DNA of 64,000 nt from Blastobasis lacticolella (GCA_905147135.1 LR990053.1:11420501-11484500), one strand, 5' to 3'; shown: positions 1 through 12,737, numbered from the stretch's first letter. The notes: generated by a model from the sequence alone, not told the origin. A program made the numbers and translations.

Positions 1-849
1 GATCAGCAGTTTTGTTCAGCTTGTATTAGGTGTATTTACTTACACCCTTTGTCAAAACTTGGTGTCAAGAACGGCTACGTACAAACGGCAAGGGATCAAA
101 AGTTCAAAGGACCGCTTTTGTTTTGTGTTCAAAGATTTCGTTTTGTCTCATCGTTTAGGTATTTTGTGGGTTTGTGTCCTTGGGTGTTATTTATGATCGC
201 TGAATAGTGTGCACAATAATGATAATAGTATATTTAGTATATATAAATACTCTAACCGACGGCAAAACGTCGGATAACCCCAGACCAAGTATAGGTACAT
301 ATTCTTCAATATTTCCTAAACTACTTAATCGATTTTAATAAAATAAAGCTAAAAACCATCTCGATTGAGCTGGCTTACCGCATCGAAATCGGTCTATCCG
401 TTCGGGAGCTACGATCCGCAGTTTCATAGATAAACACGTCAAACTTATAACTTAAACTTTCGTAGGAAGTTAAAAATTATTGTATTCTTGTTTTTGAATT
501 TTTCCTTACTTGTTCTGTAAGACCTTGCATATTGGCTTTCATTATTCCAGTTCCACGGAAAGTGCCCTTTAGGCTTTGATGAATAAGTTTACGTGGATCT
601 ATTATATATATAGCAAATAGGCAAGTTAAGCCCCTCCCTAAGATTCCCCATAGAGCACTGAAAACCTTATTCACAAACAGGAACACATACAATACAATTT
701 GTTTTGCTGCATTTATAGGCGTTGCGGGAACAATTTAAGAAAAAATTATTTATTCAAGTGCTGTACAAGCCTCAGAGATACACTTTAAACTGGCCAGTAT
801 CAGGAAAGAGGTCACACGTGGTGCCCAGATTCGATGAATATCGCTGAGT
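1..849. other. No gene seen
   Basis: AT-rich sequence. The 71-codon minus-strand frame at 477-692 has no recognisable motif or splice context. I see nothing else. Confidence 0.5.
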
Positions 850-903
850 GGGATGCGAAAGCCAATGGTACACGACGTCAGGATGCTGAAGACCGAGCGA
901 GGT
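850..903 (+). repeat. RTE LINE C-terminal fragment
   Basis: Reading GGTACACGACGTCAGGATGC and GAAGACCGAGCGAGGT gives GTRRQDAEDRAR, the same C-terminal motif as in the RTE piece at 23.6 kb (TTRDAEDRARW). Confidence 0.55.
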
Positions 904-904
904 T

Positions 905-1155
905 AATAATAAAAAATACTTGACAATTCACATAGCGCCATAGCTTGTGTTATGAGTGACAGAAAACTAATAAACTGCTTATATATTTTAAATACAAACT
1001 TACTAAACATACTACACAACATCCAGACTCAGACTCGTAACTGAAATTATAACTCATCGATTCAATTTCTGTCTGACCGGATATCGAATCCGGGACCTCT
1101 GCGTGGTAGACGCAATGCGCACGCGGAAAACCAACTGAACCACTCAAGTCGTCAA
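905..1155 (-). repeat. tRNA-derived SINE, family E
   Basis: On the minus strand the head reads GACTTGAGTGGTTCAGTTGG (box A-like) and, after a stretch, GGTCCCGGATTCGATATCC (box B-like). The body matches the copy at 39.1 kb, including TCACATAGCGCCATAGCTTG at the far end. Confidence 0.65.
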
Positions 1156-1554
1156 AAGTTGAGGAGGAAATGTCGAAATTCGGAATCCGAATGTTTCTTA
1201 TTTAAAATTAGACATACCTTCTCATTCGTATACGTAAACAGAATTTCGGTAATCTTATCAATTCAATGAAGCATGTTCGAAACCAATTAAAAGTTTTGCA
1301 ATATATATTAAATTAACGAAATAACCGTCTAAACATACCCTTGTTTCCATGTTCCAAGTTATTGATTATCAACTGGTTTATCTCATGGAATTCGAAACTA
1401 TGAAGTTTGAATTTTGCCGCGGGTAGTTTATAACACTGGGATTAGATTGGGATCATGTAGCCTCTCGTTCCCCGGAATGGCGTAGCAAACATTTAGTAAA
1501 TTAAATTTAAAAATAGACACAGTCCTTTCAGAGATTGTTTAATGCTACACAGTG

Positions 1555-1655
1555 ACAAAAGAGCAGGTTGTCTGCACCTGATGGTAAGCGATAACTATCG
1601 CCCATACCATCTACGATTCATGCAATCGTAAATGCGTTGTCATTGTGAGGAGTAA
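1555..1655 (+). repeat. Family C LINE 3' region fragment
   Basis: GTCTGCACCTGATGGTAAGC and CATCTACGATTCATGCAATC match the CCTGATGGTAAGC block repeated at 8.07, 12.55 and 24.3 kb. Confidence 0.4.
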
Positions 1656-2985
1656 GATAAAATGGCTCATGCATGTAATAGTCCTGGCTACCTTATCCTT
1701 CAAACCAGATCGGTATCCAACGAACAAAGAACACCTTAGTAGCGCCATAGTCACTACGACGGTCTGTACACAGCTAAGCAGGCTAAGCAAAATTTAAGAG
1801 TAGAATTAGTTTATTTTACTTTTTGGATCTGAATACCTGCGTGTTTATCCTTGTATGTGTAACACAGGGATTTCTCGGATTTATCATTTTTGGTATCTTA
1901 TATGTAGGTATTAGTGTATATTTTGACTATAGATAACTGTAAATATAATAAGTAGACTTGAATTTTGGTTATTTTTTTCTCGGGAGCTTGGGCTCCCGAG
2001 AAAAAAATAACCCTTACCCAAGTAAGGCCGAGGAGATAAAGCTACTGAATATAACTTGCAACTGCTTTAATGGCAAATCGGCAACACTTACTTCAATGAG
2101 ACTATAACGTTGTGCACAATGCGTGACGATTAAGATTCAATAGCTCAGATCGGCAACTCATATTCTATTCTATACCCGAAAAAGCGTCTCTGTATTATGT
2201 TAGAATGAGTGGAGTGTGGAGCCTTTACTGTTAATAGCATTGTATATTATAGATATATATGTTGACTCCAAGTAGTGCAGGAAAATAACACGACAGGAAG
2301 ACACAATGACAACCATGTCAAATCGATTTTTCGACAGGCAGTAAAGTGAGGAAAGAAATGCACAACCCGAGACCGTTTCGCACATCCTTGAGAATCATTC
2401 GAGGGCTCGAGGAGACGCCAAGGGCCTGAGGCTATTCCCCCAGCCTGAAGGCTCTTAGTTCACAAGACTCTCTGCTTGGTGATTGCGCACTTCAAGTGGT
2501 TTCGTTTACTTTTTCAATAAGAGTACGTATATAAACACAAATTATGCACATTTTAAACAAGTTTTACATTAAACCTACAGCCTTCATTTTGTTGCATTGA
2601 TTTAATAATATTATGTATCTGAATTTCTTGACTATACCACGAAATACGTTGGTATTGATAAAGTGAAATCGGGGATTCTGAATATTAAATTGTTGTGTAT
2701 CCGCTTTCAAACAATAACAAACTTATTGTGTTCATTGTATCGTAATTTATTCAATATCTATCAGTCTAGTCTAGTGAAAACTCATGACCTACATGAAAAT
2801 ACGAAGCAATCTTGTCATTTATTTGTGTTTCATTTTTTCAGTTGAATAGGTACTTATAAAATACTTAATAAATACCAATTTATTCATATACTTACATAAA
2901 CATCTCCACCAATCTGCAAACGGAAAATCACTTTTATTCAGTCGGGTAGATTGTTAGGACGAGTAGAGTTTAGAACCGATTAAAA
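1656..2985. other. No gene seen; one inverted repeat
   Basis: AT-rich filler with the inverted repeat at 1967-2012. Short open frames at 2200 and 2663 lack coding character. Confidence 0.5.
1967..2012. repeat. Perfect 21-bp inverted repeat, 4-nt loop
   Basis: GGTTATTTTTTTCTCGGGAG plus C (1967-1987) is followed by TTGG and the exact complement (1992-2012). Confidence 0.95.
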
Positions 2986-3269
2986 ATAATCATCGTCGTC
3001 ATCAATCAAAAGTCGTGCTTTCGCTCGCGAGGACCAGGGGTCCGCCTTTACTATGATACAGGATTTGGTAGATCAGGTAATTACAATGGGACGACTCTAT
3101 GTGGGTTCCATCACTATGTTTTCCCGCACCGTAAGAGCATCGGTTAGTTTTTAACTAATGTACAAGTCAGAAAAGAGTCATTGGTTCATGGCGGCAGTGG
3201 GATTCGAACCCGAAAGCTCTCGATTACGAGTCGCATAACATAACCACTTAGACTAGGCCACTAATGCTC
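2986..3269 (-). repeat. SINE A copy 1 (tRNA-derived)
   Basis: The minus-strand head contains the box A/B pair GGCCTAGT..GGTTA and GGGTTCGAATCCC (about 3195-3269). The body has GATGCTCTTACGGTG and ends in the GC-rich GGACCCCTGG block and an ATGATTATT tail. An internal part is deleted. Confidence 0.75.
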
Positions 3270-3525
3270 AATGACCATCCTTGATGAAAAACTGTTTTCA
3301 TTGCTCTATAGATACTTTGATTTTAACAATCTTTGTCAGAAATAATTGATGTCTATGTATATTATGTGCACTGGTAGCGAAAATCGTTCGGTGCGGCTCC
3401 CGCAAGAACCATAATCATTTAGGAGAATTCAGTTTATAAAGATAACGATTGGAAAATTGTGGTTCGGCTACGCTGCCGTTTTAAGCGCGCACGCGTTGGT
3501 TATTATGAGGTTTTAATAAATAACG

Positions 3526-3780
3526 GCCGTGTGGTGTCCGGCAGAGTAGAATAGCACCAACCCCTTACACTCGTGGGTGTCGTACAAGGCGACTAATGTT
3601 TACAAGACAAAATACCTAGAGTCTCCGTAGGCTGGAAAATGGGCAGCAGCGTTTTCCATTGTTATATTTACAACACTGCGATCTCCAACACGCCTGCTAA
3701 GCGTGGAGATTATGTAACCTCCCCTTTCATGGAAGAGGCCCTAAGTCCTGCAGTGGGCTGTTACGGGCTGTGATGATGAT
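3526..3780 (+). repeat. Family B short element, full length
   Basis: It begins CCGTGTGGTGTCCGGCAGAG, continues with GGTGTCGTACAAGGCGAC and GGCTGGAAAATGGGCAGCAG, and ends GGGCTGTGATGATGATG. No tRNA-like boxes are visible. The same element occurs about ten times in the window. Confidence 0.8.
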
Positions 3781-5687
3781 GAATAAATAAATAAACAATA
3801 AGTAAATCTTTATTTTAGACTAGAGCAACTAGTTACACAATATGAGTTAATATGAAAAATAGGATTAAAATAAAGATAAAAGTGACCTAAAGTTATGCTA
3901 AGGTCTGTTTAACTTCGTCATTTCTTATTTTTGGCGTGATGCACGTGAACCCAATATTTGATTGGTATTGAAAAAATAATGCTCGTTGGAGAAGAACTCG
4001 TACCGGCTTCACCGGGCACCAAACTTCATAGGATGACTCGTTGGGCTAATCTGAAGATTGTTTGAAAAGGTGACCGTTCACCGGCCTATTCAAAAATTAC
4101 TTAGGAAATTTCACTTGTTCCTTGTAGGTAACCATGGCCATCTGTCAATATTTTTTTTTCCTTCAGTATAACTAATATTATAAACTTATTTTTAGTTTAT
4201 GGAATATTATAAATTGTTGCATACATACATACATACATACTAGTTGTTTCCCAGGATTTAGTTTTCCTTACAGATAATTGTTCGTCAAGTATTAATAGGA
4301 TTTGAACATGGCGAATAATGTGAAAAGGTTCTAGTGGTGACCACGTACCGGCAATCGTCGCGTAGAACAGTGTTTTTTTAATATTATTTATTTATCATAA
4401 ATGTACAAAAGTATTTTCTTAGTATAATGCGCCAAATTATAAAACAGTTCTCTATCCCTATACTTGTACCCTACAAACATATTAAAAAGACTTATAATTT
4501 ATGTACTTATACCTAATTTGTACCTCGACTAAGACTATGCTTGAATCTATCAGCAGGTGTTTCAGTCTCACTATATGGACTAAATATTATTTTTTGTAAT
4601 TCAGTAAACAAACAGGCACCACTGGGGTGTCACCAATGCGTTGATAGAAAAGACAAAGGTCGAAATATCGATGAAGTAGGTACATAGAAGGCTTATGAGG
4701 AGATATACTTATATCCAGCGACTGTTTGTTACGGTTCTGAAGAAGATAAACGTTTAAATCTAATTATAGACATGGCTATAATAAGGGCATAATATTAGAT
4801 ACTGAAACTATGTCCAGACCGTGCATAAAATATATTAGTGCCTGTCCTGGCCTGGTCATAAAACCGAAGTATCAGCCTTATATTAATCTAGAACTCGTAA
4901 TTATGCTTAAGATATAAAGTCAATGATGTTGACCCTAGTTATCACCATACATTTAGACATCACAAACGCTATTTTATTACTTACAGTAAAGTCTAATGTT
5001 TCTTCATTGGATAAGTTCTTTTAAGACATAAAGTTGAGACATTACCAAAGCACTTATTTAGAGTCAAGAATTCATTTGCTGTACTTTCACATTAGACCTT
5101 CATTTCAACAACTTCGGTGCAGACCTAATTGCATTTAGAGTTGCAAAATATTCAATATACATTCCACGGAATACTCGTACAATAGAAATAGCATGACTGC
5201 TTCAAAATGACACGCTATTCCAATATAGTCGATTGTGAGCGTCTTATACTGAGCACGTATTGTGTTGATTTCCGTTCCTCTGAAGTCGTTCGGGTTGATA
5301 GCGACTTCAATAGGATATCGATCTGCTAAAACCCACATGCGGCTCTAACAATGATCCTGGGGAAAATATTTCTACAGTTACGAATTGTAATAATTGTCGG
5401 CCTGGCTTATCCGATTGTTATTTCTGTACTTACTTATATTACTCTTAATATTTATTTTATTTGGAGTAAATTGTCAGTAATAGCCATGTCAGTAATAAAT
5501 TAAAATTAATATAATATTATTGTAATCATAAGGATTACATTTACATTTAAACCTAAAAAATATGTTTAAAAAGTAATTGGTAATAGTTAATTTGCCTGAA
5601 CTAAGTAACCCTGTGTTTCAGGAGAGAAGTTACAAGTATTATGTAAATTACCTACACTGAACTAATCACAAGCAATATATAATTATA
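3781..5687. other. No gene seen
   Basis: After a short (AATA)n/LINE-like tail at 3780-3850 the sequence is unremarkable apart from the CATA microsatellite. The 67-codon minus frame at 5135 is not supported. Confidence 0.45.
4222..4242 (+). repeat. (CATA)n microsatellite
   Basis: About five CATA units. Confidence 0.9.
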
Positions 5688-6454
5688 CTAGTGGACCCGG
5701 CGCGACTTCGTTCGCGTAGCGTTCTAACCCTACACCTACCCTACACCTACCCTACACCTACCCTACACCTACCCTACACCTACCCTACACCTACCCTACA
5801 CCTACCCTACACCTACCCTACACCTACCCTACATGTACCCTACACCTACCCTGCACCTACCCTGCACCTACCCTGCACCTACCCTGCACCTACCCTGCAC
5901 CTACCCTGCACCTACCCTGCACCTACCCTGCACCTACCCTGCACCTACCCTGCACCTACCCTGCACCTACCCTGCACCTACCCTGCACCTACCCTGCACC
6001 TACCCTGCACCTACCCTACACCTACCCTACACCTACCCTACACCTACCTTACACCTACCCTACATCTACCCTACACCTACCCTACACCTACCTTACACCT
6101 ACCCTACACCTACCCTACACCTACCCTACTCCTACCCTACACCTACCCTACACCTACCCTACACCTACCCTACACCTACCCTACACCTACCCTACACGAT
6201 TTTCCCGCTTTTCTTTTCAAATTTTTCCAGAATTTTCTTTGCTATAAACCTCACGGAGCCCGAGACCTTTCCAACGAATGCAAACCCGTGGAAATCGGTT
6301 CGTGCGTTCAAAATTTCAAACTTTTTTTTGCAAAATTGTGAATCTAAACCATTCCCAGATCCCCTTGAACACACACAAAAAATTTCATCAAAATCGGTCC
6401 AGTCGTTTGAGAGAAGTTCAGTGACATACACACTCACAGAAGAATTATATATGA
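5688..6454 (-). mobile_element. Helitron-like element (3' end at 5688) carrying a minisatellite
   Basis: Read on the minus strand, the 3' end shows a hairpin-forming GCGAACGAAGTCGC, then GCCGGGTCCA and terminal CTAG (5688-5691) followed by T, the ending expected of Helitrons. The 5' side has TCATATATAATTCTTCTGTG and a block from about 6440 to 6200 that resembles the 5' end of common lepidopteran Helitrons. There is no Rep/helicase, so it is non-autonomous. The exact 5' end is inferred. Confidence 0.65.
5730..6191 (+). repeat. 11-bp minisatellite, 42 units in register
   Basis: The unit is CTACACCTACC. From 5730 to 6191 exactly 42 units fit with no insertion or deletion: 11 CTACACC-type units, then 15 units with CTGCACCTACC (5851-6015), then 16 CTACACC-type units with scattered substitutions. 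Because 33 bases equal 11 codons, open frames of over 200 codons arise here automatically; they are not genes. Confidence 0.97.
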
Positions 6455-6462
6455 CGGATCAC

Positions 6463-6506
6463 GGTCAATAGTATGGACTCATGTGGTCAATAGTACGGAC
6501 TCATGA
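6463..6506 (+). repeat. 22-bp tandem duplication
   Basis: Two adjacent 22-bp units beginning GGTCAATAGTA differ at 2 positions. They sit between the Helitron and the GC-rich block. Confidence 0.9.
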
Positions 6507-6527
6507 CGATGAAAACGGAAGTGGGAG

Positions 6528-6542
6528 TGCGCCCTCTGGTGG
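6528..6542 (-). promoter_or_regulatory. CTCF-like motif in a GC-rich block
   Basis: On the minus strand the sequence is CCACCAGAGGGCGCA, which fits the known CTCF consensus at 14 of 15 positions. It lies in a GC-rich island (about 6510-6640) that also holds GGCGGCCATTCTTGG, similar to a YY1/Pho site. Insulator or promoter function is inference. Confidence 0.4.
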
Positions 6543-6642
6543 GGCGTGCTGACAGAGTCTCGACGGCACGACTCGGGCCGAGTGGCGGCCATTCTTGGCG
6601 CGACCGCCGCCGAGGAGTGACGCGTCTTGAAACCGTCTCCAC

Positions 6643-9439
6643 ATTTCGTTTGTTTACGTTTGAAGTTCGTTAATAGAAAGTGTTATTTACGTTTAAAAAT
6701 AAAGTAATTTTAAAATCACCTTTGAAATAAGAAAGTAAATTACCTCAACTGCCTACATTTGTAATACCGCTCTGAATTCTAGTGAAATTATAAGTGATGT
6801 GCAAAAATGAAATGGAATAAATACAGTGGAGTAAATGTGAACCTTTTCTTTAATTTATCTAGACGAATACGACCTAATACTGATATCACCACCCTGATGA
6901 CAATGATCCTGATACACCCCTTTCCTTCACGCGACGACATATATATAAAGATTGTGATTATAGAAATTTATTTCCAAAAAAGAAATACAATTTCGCTTAC
7001 ATTGGAAAATATAGTTAACTTATATAATAATTACCTTGAATGAGCGTTATTTATATTAGATATTTTATACTTAGAACTAGTTAATTTATAACTTAGAACA
7101 AACTGTAAGTTCTCTATATCTTCAGATGACATATTTTGGTGAGCTTCTTGGACCATTTTCTTACAACTACTGCAACAGTTATATTACATTACATTTCCAA
7201 TTTAATCTGTCGTAGAGAAGCGATCCACGGAACATGTAAAATCTAAATGCATTTTGAGTTGAAACAATATCTTTTCGGCATTTTAAAAAAGAACCATGCG
7301 CTATGGAAGAGCTGAGTGTTGTTTTAATACCATGTTTAATATAAATAATTGTCTTACAGTTAATACATTACAAGCTTTATATAGCAATACCGTTGGATAG
7401 TGGAAGGGACGAAAATAGAAACCCTTAGAAGGGTTCTCCGGGCTCTTTCAATATTTATTAATAACGTCAATATTGGTTTTGTCTCTCCGATAGAACATTT
7501 TAATAAATTATTTACATTAAAGGAGATATTTACAATATTTACATTTTACAACGTGAGAAATAATAATATATAGACATGATTCTGTAACTTAAAATTTGAA
7601 ATAAAGCACAGTTCTTTAATAACATATTAATTTACGGATTCTGCCACAGAGTGCTTCGATATGCTAAATAAATGTCAGATTTTTTCATACCAAAACATTG
7701 AATCTTAATTGTCCTCGCAGTTTTAGTTTATACTCGTTGGTCTTGTGACCTTATGGTCACATTGATGGGAATACAGTTTCGGTATTGTTTGATCTGAATT
7801 GGATTTACGCATGGAAAATTTAATATAATTGGTCTGTTCTGTATTTAATGTTAGTAGATGTTGCTGTAGTCAGTTATTTCTAATATTGAACCTATTATAT
7901 GTGTGGCATAGGGCCGCGCGCACAACTGAGTTGAAATATCTATAAATCTTTCGAACTTGCCGAGAAAAGGAGCGCGGTATCATCGGCGTAAGATATGATT
8001 GTGCCCTTGTCTAGTTGACGGTTGCAGAGGTCTTTTTTTATACTACTCAGTGACTAACGAACAGACAGCCCACCTGATGGTTATCGGTAACTGCCCGTAA
8101 CATCTACGATTAATTTATTTAAGTTGCAGACATCAAAAATGCAGAAGCGAAATGTAGGTGGTGCAGGTCGTTTTGTATATTAAAAATATAACAATAAGAA
8201 GATTATTACCTTATTACAATATCTTACAATATTACAGGTAGGTATGATAAGGTAAGACAAGAGCGAGGTTCTTAAAATAGTGATGATGATGAAGGTAATG
8301 ATCGCGCAAAAGCCCTGCCTCCTGCAAAGGTTGTCCAATGTCAATCGTGAAGCTTAATCGGAGGAACAGAGTTGATAATTTTACTAAAATAAAAAATTAA
8401 TGATATTATCTGTGCGTGTAATGTCCATAAAACAGAGCAACACAAAATTATTTCCGATGCCACTGATACGGAAACTTGTCGTCTAGTTCGATAGGCAAAT
8501 ATTCGGCCGAAATTATGAAAATGATCAAACATTGCAAAATATTTAAGAACTGGAGACACGGTTAGACTAAAATGTTTGTTCACAAGTCTCAATAAACATG
8601 TAAGTAAGTTCAGAACGAATTCTATTGGTGAATTTCACCCTTGACTGATTACAGAATGAGTGTACAGACACTAGGTAAGCCTAAAGGTTTCCAAGAAAAT
8701 GTAGGACACCTCAAAGAGGCTGATATGAAAAGACCAACTTTAGAGCAACTCTTCGGAAGTGCCCAAATAAAACAAAGGCGAGACGAAAACAAAACCTTTA
8801 ATGGCCTATCCCTATGTAAATCTCTCCGTATAGAATAAACACAATATCCATTGTAATGAAAGAAAACTCGAAAGAAATCAAACGCGGCCCCTAATTTATA
8901 CGCAGAAAGGTTTGTTTGAATCGAAATCAAAAAACAGAATTCGGAATGAGTTCTTATAAAATTGTTTCGTTTATTCAGAAGGGACTTAGATAACTCAATA
9001 AAGGCGGTACGTAGCCCATTTTTGTTGATATTCGGTGGCTATCTTTTAGTTCAGACACGCAATTCTCTCGGTTTCGGAGTGTGGTCCCATTCCGTGATTT
9101 ATTTATCTTATTGCTTTATTATCACGGTTGATTGCTTTTGTGGGAAAATCAATCAATACTGAGAATCACTTCAGTCTATTTGGAATAAAAGGTCCACTGC
9201 GCTTCGTTATTATTTGTCTTATTTGGTTGGTTTTATTGAGAGATGCTACTTCTTCACAATTCTTGACGACGGAAGCAGCTTTCTATCAAGTAGACCGTCT
9301 AATTGTATGCCCTCCCTCCCCCTTTATTTATTCAGTCCAAATTCTTTTGTTATTCGAAACAGGTTTTAAATTATTTTTGTCTGACAAATTGATTTGTCTA
9401 TAGCGTCATCCATACGTTATGTTTTGTTTAATACATCTT
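6643..9439. other. No gene seen; GC-rich block at its left edge
   Basis: Sequence right after the GC-rich block (6640-6720) looks like an insect 5' UTR (GTTTGTTTACGTTTGAAGTT, GAAAGTGTTATTTACG), but I found no donor or ATG that would make an exon. The overlapping open frames at 8641-8930 on both strands are unsupported. Confidence 0.4.
8035..8115 (+). repeat. Family C fragment
   Basis: ACAGACAGCCCACCTGATGG and CTGCCCGTAACATCTACGAT, as at 1.6 kb. Confidence 0.4.
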
Positions 9440-9640
9440 TCTTCTCATGGTTGAGGATCGTAGTCTGACGAGCACATCTTCAAGCGCACGAAATACCTCC
9501 AGCCGGTCCTATCCATCGCCAGCCTCATCGCAAATCAGTCGGTTGGCATACCCTTCAACTGATCGGTCCATCTAGTTGGTGACCGTCCTCTTAACCTCTT
9601 GCCATTGACATTGCCTACTATGACAAGATTTTTCAAACAG
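9440..9640 (-). repeat. RTE-type LINE C-terminal fragment
   Basis: The minus strand translates to GNVNGKRLRGRSPTRWTDQL, KGMPTD, a stop, then RTGWRYFVRLKMCSSDYDPQ, matching the RGRSPxRWxDQ..DRxxWR..YDPQP ending common to lepidopteran RTE-like LINEs. Confidence 0.65.
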
Positions 9641-10168
9641 TGAGTAATGACTGTCTGAAAAAACTTGTCGTAGTGGGCAATAAACTGAAAGAAAAACGCG
9701 TATTTTTCACGTTGTGCATATCTGTTTTTGTTATCTATGTGTAGAACCTTTAATTTTACTCCTCAATTTTAGTAAAAACTAATTACACAAAGTAATTTGT
9801 AATCCTTAAAACAGTTAATATATGAACAACCCAAATTGCGGGCAAAGGATAGTTTATGAACGTAAATACTGCCCATATATCAAGTTCAGCCAATATATCT
9901 CGTAGTTCAGGTTGGTTGGTCGTCATTAACGTACCAAGTTTGAGATAGGTTTGACAAGGAGGGTGTGTTTGCCTTCGCCAATATTGACGGCATTTCTGAT
10001 TTTTCCCGGTCGGTTTATTTTTTCTTCACTTGTTGGACTCATTTAGCTCTTAACAAGCTACTTGAGCAGATTTACCCTTAATCGACTAACACCAAATTAG
10101 ACAGTGTAATAATTAATGCGTTATAGCTTTTGTTTATGTTTTTTGTTTCGGTAAAATTTAACAAAATT

Positions 10169-10318
10169 GTGGACCCGGCGCGACTTCGTTCACATGAAGT
10201 CTTACCCCTACATTACCCTACCTCTACCCTTACCAAACATTACCCTAGCCCTACTCCTACCCAAACCTACCCTACACCTACCCTACGACCACCCTTGACT
10301 ACCTTACCCTATCGGGAC
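10169..10318 (-). mobile_element. Helitron 3' end fragment with short CCTACCCTA array
   Basis: GGACCCGGCGCGACTTCGTT repeats the 3' end of the 5.7-kb Helitron (CTAG lost). It is followed by degenerate CCTACCCTA units to about 10300. The rest of the element is missing. Confidence 0.6.
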
Positions 10319-10355
10319 AGACAGCAGAAAGCAACTTTGTTTTATACTTTGTATA

Positions 10356-10515
10356 GGTTTTAGAATAGAATAGAAAACATTTATTAACACACAATAACAC
10401 CACAAACACATTACATATTGACTTAGATCGGCTTCGAAACACTGACCCCCAACAATACAGGTATTATTTGAGGTCAGTGGCTCGATTCCAGAGCCATGAA
10501 ACAAAAATAAAAAAT
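10356..10515 (-). repeat. Non-LTR 3' end with (TTCTA)n tail
   Basis: AGAATAGAATAGAAAACATT on the plus strand reads, on the minus strand, as an AATAAATGTTTT trailer with TTCTA tail, like the 60.4-kb element. The rest is unrecognised. Confidence 0.35.
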
Positions 10516-12529
10516 GTTGCTTAAAAATGCACAAACAAAACCAATAAAAACAAACAACATGAAATTATGAAACAACTCGAGAATCATACACGAATAAAAG
10601 AAAAATGAGGAACAGAGCCGTTGCATGTGGATGCGGTGTGGTGTGTAAAAGGGTTTTCAGTTTGGTTTTCAGTGAGACACGAACGAAAAACGATTTATAT
10701 AAATAGATAAATACAACGTGTGCAGTGTGAAATACGTGTTTAGTGTGTATTTTCATGTCTAATTGATTGTATGGATCTCTCGTCCTAGAAAACATAAAAA
10801 TTGGTGAATGATAATTATTGTCAGGTGAATATTATTCATTAATAAATATCTTAATTGTATTGTATTTTGTCAAGCAGCAACCTACATATTGAATAAAATA
10901 AATGTCAGTAAAATAATATAACTTAGGAATATGTCAATAATGTTTTAAGTGAATACTACTACGACTTACTATTCTACTCTGACTTTATAAAGTTAACAGA
11001 AACGGTGAGTTACATTAAGGGATAATTTTAGTCTATTGCATAAAAGTAAAACTCAAACTAAGTTTGCGTTCTCGAAATTGTGCTTCATTATTTCTTATTT
11101 ATTTGGAATACCTTTAATGAAATAAGTCTCAAGTTGACTCAATAAAAGCAGCTTTGTTTCAAGTTTCATAAACGACTTCTGTCGTGTACTTACTTCGCTT
11201 CAAATATCCTTTCATCGAATAAAATGTACAGTAAGTGACTGAAAATTAGGTAAAGTAGATTTCTGCATTTTCTAAGTTATACTGGTCAAATTCTTTATCG
11301 GCTAATTAAAGGTTTAGATTTGATATTTATTACTCAACCAGTTTCTTTTTTATTCAATATTTTTAAATTGATTGTCTTATTTTCAATCTTATTTTTTTCA
11401 ATATGAAGGTATCGTATTTTAAATCCGTTTTCCATAAATAATACTATAACTCCAAAAGTGCTGTTCAACTACACTAAAAGCAATATAACAATACCAAGAT
11501 TTGCTTAAAATTACTTTGAATTATTTCTAAACGACGGCGTGGTCCAACCTTAGCAGGTATGTATTTGTTTTTTATAAATGGAATAGACCATTATCTTCAT
11601 TAACGTCGCCCCACACCCGTACCTGCTATTTTATTCAGCGACGCGCACAAACCAAATACTGATGCTTAAAATATTTATCTGTGCCTTAGGGCCGTAATCT
11701 AAGTTGCTAAACTCCATTCGTGAGTGATTATGAGGTAGTCAAATATTCAAGGAGCAATGTGTTGAGGAATGTAGGTCAAACAGCTTAATGCGAACGGATT
11801 GTGTTTGAATGTTCGTGATTAGCTACTGCCGACATTAATATATTTGGTGTTAATTGGGCAAGTCTGTTTTGGTTTAGTATGTATTTGTTATAAAAGTATA
11901 GAAATAGGTCGGTCTACCCCAAAATAGACTAGTCCAAAGTGTTTTTCTATAGAGAATCAAAATTGTATAAAGATGAAGACAATATTGGTAGCTGACGTCG
12001 CTCAGGTTAATCATCAAGTTCGTTTAAAAGAAAATCAACTACGATTATAATGGTCCCTACGTTCTGTAAAAGTACAACTATCTCCAGTCTGTCGTAGCCA
12101 GGAAAATAGTGATTGGTGCCTTTGGAACCAGATAGGCGTCATCTAGTTAAAAAGGCTCAGCTTCGTTCTATGTTAGAAATGGAACAATATAATAGCCAAG
12201 AGAAAATCTTAGGAATTTAGCTAAATCCTCGTTTGTCTTTTCCTATTCCGAGAAGCATTTTGATGTCAAAGCTTCAAGGCGATCTTTGTGTTTGCGACGT
12301 GGCTTACGAAGGTCGCTTACATTTTGATACCATGACTAAAATTGAGAACAATATTTAAATAATTTAAAAGCTGGCCAGCAAAATTGTTTTTGTTGTGTAT
12401 TTATAATTAACATAGATTACTCTTGCTTGGCATGGAAACAAGCAAACCCTTTTTGGGAAAATAATGTGGAGGATACTCCAGCGGTGCTGTTACGGGCTGT
12501 CCAAAATGATGTAATGATATTTGACGATG
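10516..12529. other. No gene seen
   Basis: 10670-10760 (GTGTGCAGTGTGAAATACGT) has an untranslated-leader look but no supporting signals. The rest is AT-rich. Confidence 0.4.
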
Positions 12530-12665
12530 ATGTCACAAGCGTACTGCCCGCCTAATGGTAAGCAGTTACCGCAGCCTATGGACGTTTGCAATACCAGGGT
12601 TATCACTAGTGTGTTACCGACCCCGCAAGAACCTTCTCATAACCTTCTTGAAGAACTCTATATTG
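12530..12665 (+). repeat. Family C fragment
   Basis: CTGCCCGCCTAATGGTAAGC and GCAGCCTATGGACGTTTGCA are shared with the 24.3-kb copy. Confidence 0.6.
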
Positions 12666-12737
12666 CACAGTGACTATTTTGATTCTAAGCTTTTAGGATG
12701 AACTCCTGTGAAGGTTGCATAGAGCAATTAAATAATA

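Noticed and set aside
5730..6191. Telomere-like or CRISPR-like array
   Set aside because: Units are 11 bp, contiguous without spacers, and do not match the insect TTAGG telomere repeat.
5691..6471. Two overlapping open frames of 216 and 212 codons coding repeated YPTPTLHLP
   Set aside because: They are a by-product of the 11-bp minisatellite, which contains no stop in these frames; the flanking parts are Helitron sequence.
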